The notes beneath the pieces were generated by a model. The model saw only the letters and a program-made list of their open reading frames with translations, was not told where the DNA came from and did no database searches. From an uncultured Treponema sp. (lineage in GTDB: Bacteria > Spirochaetota > Spirochaetia > Treponematales > Treponemataceae), in contig CAMOEE010000095.1 in assembly GCA_946611835.1 (NCBI GenBank), positions 1-9,274 on the forward strand: 9,274 nt of DNA, given 5' to 3'. Shown one piece after another: positions 5,834 through 9,274 of the stretch. Each line of letters opens with the position of its first letter. The stretch's first letter is position 1. A program made the position numbers and the translations under genes.

Positions 5834-7071
5834 TGCAGAACAGAAGAGTTGTCGTCACAGGCGGCGGAATAATCAGTGCAATGGGAAATGACTGGCAGAC
5901 AGTCCTCAAAAACCTAAAGGCAAAAAAGAATTTCGTAAAATACATGCACGAGTGGGATGAAAAATACCCGCTGATGAACACAAGGCTCTGCTGCCCAGTT
6001 GATTTTGAAATCGACCGGGAAAAATATTCCAGAAAAGCAATCCGGGGAATGGGACGGGTGGCTCAAATGGCTCTTGTTGCCACAGATGCTGCCCTAGAAG
6101 AAGCAGGCCTCCTTGGAAGCGAAGAACTTTCGCAGGGTCGGGCTGGAATCGCTTACGGCTCTTCAATCGGCAGCGTTGACCCTCTCATGGAAATGTACTC
6201 AATGCTGGTCACAAACGACACAAGCAAAGTCGGCTCAACCACCTACATTAAGGCAATGCCCCAGACTTGTGCCTGCAACCTTGAAGTCTACTATCACCTC
6301 ACAGGACGAATCATCACCACAAACACGGCATGTACTTCCGGAAGCCAGTCAATCGGCTACGCTTACGAAGCAATCAAATACGGAAAACAAGACATCATGC
6401 TTGCAGGTGGTGCCGAAGAATTCTGCACTATGGATACGGCAACTTTTGACACACTTTTCTCAACTTCAACAAAAAACTCAACTCCAGAGCTGACCCCAAG
6501 CGCTTACGATAAAAATCGTGACGGCCTCGTTCTCGGAGAAGGTGCCGGAACACTGATTCTAGAAGAATATGAACATGCAAAAGCCCGCGGGGCAAAAATC
6601 TATGCAGAACTCGTGGGATTCGGCACAACAACTGACGGAACACACATCACATCCCCAAACCGGCCGACAATCGCCCATGCAATGCAGCTGGCTCTTGAGG
6701 ACGCAGGCCTTTCTCCCGACCAGATTGGCTACATCAATACCCACGGAACAGGCACGACCGCAGGCGATGTCACAGAAACTGGAGCCACTTATGATGTCTT
6801 CAAACGAGCCGTTCCGGTCTCAACCGTCAAAAATTACATTGGCCACACTCTTGGAGCTTGCGGCGCAATCGAAAGCTGGCTGTCAATCCACATGATGAAC
6901 GAAGGCTGGTATCTGCCAAACCTGAATCTGGTGGAGCTTGATCCGGAATGTGCCCCCCTCGACTATATCACAGGCGACGGACGAAAGATGGACTGCCAGT
7001 ATGTAATGAACAACAATTTCGCTTTCGGCGGAATCAATACAAGCCTTATCTTCAAAAAATGGAGTGAATAA
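5833..7071 (+). CDS. fabF: Beta-ketoacyl-ACP synthase, aryl-polyene-type ketosynthase (FabF-like)
   Basis: A thiolase-fold condensing enzyme of 412 aa, the usual FabF length, expected to join an acyl chain to malonyl-ACP by decarboxylative Claisen condensation. The catalytic set is complete: Cys167 in NTACTSGS, His304 in INTHGTGTTAGD, Lys333 in STVKNYIGH and His338. The C-terminal glycine loop is NNNFAFGGINTSL (393-405), where housekeeping FabF has NSFGFGGTN. The Cys context TACTSGSQSIGYAYEAIKYG, the block TTYIKAMPQTCACN and the ending FAFGGINTSLIFKKW resemble the ketosynthase paired with the reductase in aryl-polyene clusters (ApeR-type). Its ATG overlaps the reductase stop by one base, with GGAGGA (5819-5824) 8 nt upstream, so the two are translationally coupled. 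Acyl substrate and primer cannot be read from the sequence. Confidence 0.9.
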   Translation: MQNRRVVVTGGGIISAMGNDWQTVLKNLKAKKNFVKYMHEWDEKYPLMNTRLCCPVDFEIDREKYSRKAIRGMGRVAQMALVATDAALEEAGLLGSEELSQGRAGIAYGSSIGSVDPLMEMYSMLVTNDTSKVGSTTYIKAMPQTCACNLEVYYHLTGRIITTNTACTSGSQSIGYAYEAIKYGKQDIMLAGGAEEFCTMDTATFDTLFSTSTKNSTPELTPSAYDKNRDGLVLGEGAGTLILEEYEHAKARGAKIYAELVGFGTTTDGTHITSPNRPTIAHAMQLALEDAGLSPDQIGYINTHGTGTTAGDVTETGATYDVFKRAVPVSTVKNYIGHTLGACGAIESWLSIHMMNEGWYLPNLNLVELDPECAPLDYITGDGRKMDCQYVMNNNFAFGGINTSLIFKKWSE

Positions 7072-7073
7072 AA

Positions 7074-7802
7074 ATGAAAAAATTACTTTCACTTATTGCC
7101 GCAGGCCTGGCACTTACAGGCAGTATATTTGCAGAAATCCCTGAGTTTACTGACGGACAGGCATTTGTCATCGACTCAACAAAAGTTTCCGGCACAATCA
7201 AAGACAATGTAAAAATCACGAATGTCTCTTCTGCAGCTGCAAATTTTGACATTACCGTTTACGCTTACGATGAAAATGCCAAAAACTGGATTGTATTCGG
7301 CAATGGCCATCTTAAAGGACTTGCTGACACAGATACAATCAAGTCTGTAAACAAAAAGCTCATCAAGCTGGGAAATTACAAATATTTTGCAATTAAAAAC
7401 TCTACAGACAACCCATTCAAGTACAGCGTGGCCAAAGCAGACAATGACCTCAAAGTCTGGATTTACGATGACAAGGTAATCGACGAGTCACACTTTAAGG
7501 TTTTCGACCTTACAATGCTCCCTGAATTCAAAGACAATCTCAAAGTTGTTGGCGGAGACAACCTGACTTCTGCCGCATCATTCAGAATTCTCGCCTACAA
7601 TGATGAAAACGAAGAAAAAAAGACCGGCACAATCGCAATCTTGAAGGGAGCTAAATCCAGCGAAACCTACAAGACGACTGCAAGGGGAGAGAAATTCAAC
7701 ACATACCATTACATCAAGATTATTTCCCGGGAAGAAAAGGACTTCCGCTATACCGCAAATGTGGAACATAACGACCTTGTCCTTACAGTCAGCGAGAAAT
7801 AA
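7074..7802 (+). CDS. Secreted two-domain protein of unknown function
   Basis: I do not recognise this 242-aa protein. It has a Sec signal peptide MKKLLSLIAAGLALTGSIFA with likely cleavage after A20 and no lipobox, so it should be periplasmic or secreted. The rest is an internal duplication of two domains of about 90 aa rich in predicted beta strands: residues 42-131 and 152-240. Matching points are IKDNVK/FKDNLK, VYAYDEN/ILAYNDEN, KLGNYKYFAIKN/KFNTYHYIKIIS and NPFKYSVAKADNDLKVWI/KDFRYTANVEHNDLVLTV. Alternating hydrophobic residues suggest beta-sandwich domains. It starts 2 nt after the ketosynthase stop, with GGAG (7061-7064) 9 nt upstream, so it is co-transcribed with the KR/KS pair, although a link in function is only inference. 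No catalytic motif is visible. Confidence 0.8.
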   Translation: MKKLLSLIAAGLALTGSIFAEIPEFTDGQAFVIDSTKVSGTIKDNVKITNVSSAAANFDITVYAYDENAKNWIVFGNGHLKGLADTDTIKSVNKKLIKLGNYKYFAIKNSTDNPFKYSVAKADNDLKVWIYDDKVIDESHFKVFDLTMLPEFKDNLKVVGGDNLTSAASFRILAYNDENEEKKTGTIAILKGAKSSETYKTTARGEKFNTYHYIKIISREEKDFRYTANVEHNDLVLTVSEK

Positions 7803-7815
7803 ACAGAAAAAGCAT

Positions 7816-7852
7816 TTTATTTTGACACATTGACTAATTTTGTCAAAATAAA
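7816..7852. promoter_or_regulatory. 12-bp inverted repeat overlapping the fabV promoter, candidate operator
   Basis: TTTATTTTGACA (7816-7827) and TGTCAAAATAAA (7841-7852) are perfect inverted copies separated by 13 nt. A third TTGAC half-site sits in the spacer (7830-7834), so the region holds TTGAC in direct and inverted order (7822, 7830 and, inverted, 7842-7846). The arms overlap the likely -35 and spacer of the fabV promoter, where a repressor would block RNA polymerase. TTTGA...TCAAA-type palindromes are used by MarR-type fatty-acid regulators such as FabT, but the spacing here differs. As RNA it could also form an A/U-rich stem after the upstream gene; no T-run follows. Confidence 0.6.
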
Positions 7853-7858
7853 TAAACT
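7830..7858 (+). promoter_or_regulatory. Candidate fabV promoter
   Basis: TTGACT (7830-7835, 5 of 6 matches to the -35 consensus) is separated by 17 bp from TAAACT (7853-7858, 4 of 6). TAGAAT (7858-7863, 5 of 6) is another possible -10 but is poorly spaced from any -35. The start point would be around 7865, giving a leader of about 50 nt ending in AGGAG (7906-7910), 6 nt before the ATG. Confidence 0.45.
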
Positions 7859-7916
7859 AGAATAATACCATAAATGCCCTGTTCAAAGCAGAGCAATCTA
7901 CTTTTAGGAGAAAAAA

Positions 7917-9134
7917 ATGGCTGTAATTAAACCGATGATTCGCTCAAACATTTGTATCAATGCTCATCCGGTCGGATGTGCAAAAGACACTGAGAATCAG
8001 ATTGAATTTGCAATCGGGCAGAAGGCAAAAAAAGGAATTAAAAGCGCTAAAGAAGGCGGATACGCTCCAAAAACCGTTCTGGTTCTTGGCTGCTCAACCG
8101 GATACGGACTTTCAAGCCGAATCACGGCAGCTTTTGAATATGGTGCCGACACAATCGGTGTTTCATTTGAAAAAGAGCCGACAGTTACAAAGGGCGGAAC
8201 ACCGGGCTGGTACAACAACAAGGCCTTTGATCGTGCCGCAGCAAAAGCCGGTCTCAAATCAGCAACTTTCAACATGGATGCATTCAGCGACGAGTGCCGC
8301 CAGACTGTAATTGACGAAGCAAAAAAATGGGGCGTAAAATTCGACCTCGTAATCTATTCTCTAGCTTCACCTGTCCGCACAGACCCGGACACAAAAGTTC
8401 TCTACAAATCAGTAATCAAACCAATCGGAAAACCTTACGGCGGCTACGCAATCGATATGATTACCGAGAAACTCAACACTCTCGAAGCTCAGCCGGCAGA
8501 AGGCGATGATGTTGCAAACACAGTCAAAGTCATGGGTGGCGAAGACTGGGAACGATGGATCAAATATCTTTCAGAAGCTGGTGTCCTTGCAGAAGGCTGC
8601 CGCTCAATCGCATATTCTTACATCGGACCAAAATATTCACAGCCAGTTTACCGTGACGGAACAATCGGTGCCGCAAAAAAAGACCTCGAAGCTCGTGCTA
8701 AGAACATCGACGCAAGCCTCAAAAAGATTGGCGGTGGGGCTTATGTTTCTGTAAACAAGGCTCTCGTAACCCGCTCAAGTTCAGTTATCCCAATCATCAT
8801 GCTTTACCTGGGCTGTCTTTTCAAGGTTCAGAAGGCCGCAGGCACACACGAAGGCTGCAAAGAGCAGATTGACCGCCTTTTCCGTGAACGCCTTTACACA
8901 GCTGACAAAGTTGTTCCAACAGACGACGAAGGCCGAATCCGTATCGATGATCTGGAACTCAAACCAGAGATTCAGGCAGAAATCGACAAACACATGGAAG
9001 CAATCAACGCTGACAATGTAAAAGAGCACATTGACCTCGAAGGAATCCGAAAAGACTTCCTCAACATCAACGGTTTCGCAGTAGACGGCGTTGACTACGA
9101 GAAAGAAATAAGCGATATGACCGCTATCGATTAA
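7917..9134 (+). CDS. fabV: Enoyl-ACP/trans-2-enoyl-CoA reductase FabV
   Basis: A cytoplasmic 405-aa enoyl reductase of the FabV/TER family (about 400 aa), which reduces the trans-2 double bond of enoyl-ACP or enoyl-CoA, the last step of each elongation round. Seen directly: the N-terminal IKPMIRSNICINAHPVGC (4-21), the nucleotide-binding loop GCSTGYG (58-64), and acidic E85 after the second strand (SFEKEPT), consistent with NADH use. The FabV active-site pattern Tyr-x8-Lys is at Y245-K254, followed by K255. The substrate-loop block VNKALVTRSSSVIP (279-292) is also present. The T. denticola homologue is a well-known crotonyl-CoA reductase, so the physiological substrate may be acyl-ACP, acyl-CoA or both. 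It has its own leader with AGGAG 6 nt before the ATG and an inverted repeat over the promoter. Its last 20 nt are nearly duplicated 119 bp downstream. FabV enzymes are typically insensitive to triclosan. Confidence 0.96.
   Translation: MAVIKPMIRSNICINAHPVGCAKDTENQIEFAIGQKAKKGIKSAKEGGYAPKTVLVLGCSTGYGLSSRITAAFEYGADTIGVSFEKEPTVTKGGTPGWYNNKAFDRAAAKAGLKSATFNMDAFSDECRQTVIDEAKKWGVKFDLVIYSLASPVRTDPDTKVLYKSVIKPIGKPYGGYAIDMITEKLNTLEAQPAEGDDVANTVKVMGGEDWERWIKYLSEAGVLAEGCRSIAYSYIGPKYSQPVYRDGTIGAAKKDLEARAKNIDASLKKIGGGAYVSVNKALVTRSSSVIPIIMLYLGCLFKVQKAAGTHEGCKEQIDRLFRERLYTADKVVPTDDEGRIRIDDLELKPEIQAEIDKHMEAINADNVKEHIDLEGIRKDFLNINGFAVDGVDYEKEISDMTAID
9115..9134 (+). repeat. Direct repeat copy 1 (fabV 3' end)
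   Basis: The final 20 nt of fabV, covering the last codons (M-T-A-I-D and stop), recur at 9234-9253 with one mismatch (C9122 versus A9241). Identity stops exactly at 9114/9233 on the left and 9135/9254 on the right, so the boundaries are sharp. Confidence 0.9.
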
Positions 9135-9233
9135 AAAGAGTGCCACAGGATGTGGCAATAAAGCAAAGAGAGAATTTCGCCTGCGAAATTCTCGTGCGAA
9201 TCCGAAAATCCAAGGATGGATTTTCGGTTCGGA
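9135..9233. repeat. 99-bp three-hairpin segment bounded by direct repeats, possible inserted element
   Basis: Besides the hairpin at 9141-9157, GAGAATTTCGC (9170-9180) pairs with GCGAAATTCTC (9183-9193). CGAA-T-CCGAAAATCC (9197-9211) pairs with GGATTTTCGGTTCG (9218-9231), with one bulged T and a 6-nt loop. The segment holds no open frame of note and is bordered on both sides by the fabV 3'-end repeat, the layout expected of a small inserted element with a target duplication. I see no convincing sequence similarity to the palindrome at 2335-2457. Confidence 0.7.
9141..9157 (+). terminator. Hairpin after fabV, candidate terminator
   Basis: TGCCACA (9141-9147) pairs with TGTGGCA (9151-9157) over a 3-nt loop, 6 nt after the fabV stop. 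As with the hairpin at 92-111, an A-run precedes the stem (9133-9137) and no T-run follows, so it is not a textbook + strand terminator. It is also the first of three hairpins in the segment between the direct repeats. Confidence 0.45.
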
Positions 9234-9253
9234 ATATGACAGCTATCGATTAA
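9234..9253 (+). repeat. Direct repeat copy 2 (duplicate of the fabV 3' end)
   Basis: This copy is 19 of 20 identical to 9115-9134 and includes the stop triplet. It is offset by 119 bp, so it is not in the fabV frame and is not translated as part of the enzyme. It is followed by GATTAATGATTAATGC, itself a short tandem repeat (GATTAAT twice, sharing its first bases with this copy), and an A-run that ends the window. Confidence 0.9.
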
Positions 9254-9274
9254 TGATTAATGCATAAAAAAAGG

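Noticed and set aside
8781..9158. 125-codon open frame on the - strand opposite the fabV 3' end
   Set aside because: It lies entirely antisense to a highly conserved enzyme, has no ribosome site or recognisable motif, and its length follows from the codon bias of fabV.
9141..9233. Integron attC-like site (a chromosomal integron is known in a treponeme)
   Set aside because: No GTTRRRY/RYYYAAC core pair borders the hairpins; the stems are separate simple hairpins rather than R-L-L-R arms. The palindrome at 2335-2457 also lacks these cores.
1..9274. tRNA, rRNA, CRISPR arrays, transposase or integrase genes
   Set aside because: None is visible; no cloverleaf, spaced short repeats or DDE/tyrosine recombinase motifs were found in the long frames.

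Overview
The window reads as chromosomal DNA of a Treponema-like spirochaete. This is inferred from an NADH-type FabV/trans-2-enoyl reductase close to the known Treponema denticola enzyme, Sec lipoproteins with spirochaete-style lipoboxes (L-V-S-C, L-I-S-C, L-A-S-C), an LpoB/COG3014/LPP20-type lipoprotein set and moderate GC content. A gut or rumen treponeme is a reasonable guess, but no rRNA or other marker gene is present to settle it. All recognised genes are on the + strand.

Layout. (1) 1-82: the last codons of an upstream gene whose tail resembles MscS-type mechanosensitive channels, followed by a GC-rich hairpin (92-111). (2) 221-1594: a complete MATE-family exporter with a consensus -10 box only 14 nt before its ATG and no Shine-Dalgarno, so its mRNA is probably nearly leaderless. 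(3) 1699-5062: three lipoprotein genes behind an extended -10 promoter: an LpoB-like protein, a COG3014-like TPR lipoprotein and an LPP20-family lipoprotein. A 123-bp nested palindrome (2335-2457) lies in frame inside the 5' end of the second gene and appears to have split its signal-peptide coding region. (4) 5096-7802: a tightly coupled ketoreductase (FabG-type), ketosynthase (FabF-type) and secreted two-domain protein of unknown function. The KR/KS pair looks like the pair found in aryl-polyene gene clusters rather than housekeeping FabG/FabF. (5) 7917-9134: fabV, behind a promoter overlapped by a 12-bp perfect inverted repeat. (6) 9135-9274: a non-coding tail with three consecutive hairpins, flanked by a 19/20 direct repeat of the fabV 3' end. 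This is the signature of an insertion or duplication.

How the genes fit together. Lipid or polyketide-type acyl chemistry dominates the right half: KS condenses, KR reduces the 3-keto group and FabV reduces the enoyl group. A dehydratase and an acyl carrier protein are not in the window. The left half is envelope-related: an exporter and three outer-envelope lipoproteins that may act around peptidoglycan synthesis. The most unusual structures are the two palindrome-rich elements, one inserted in frame within an ORF (reminiscent of Rickettsia palindromic elements) and one flanked by a duplication of a gene's 3' end.
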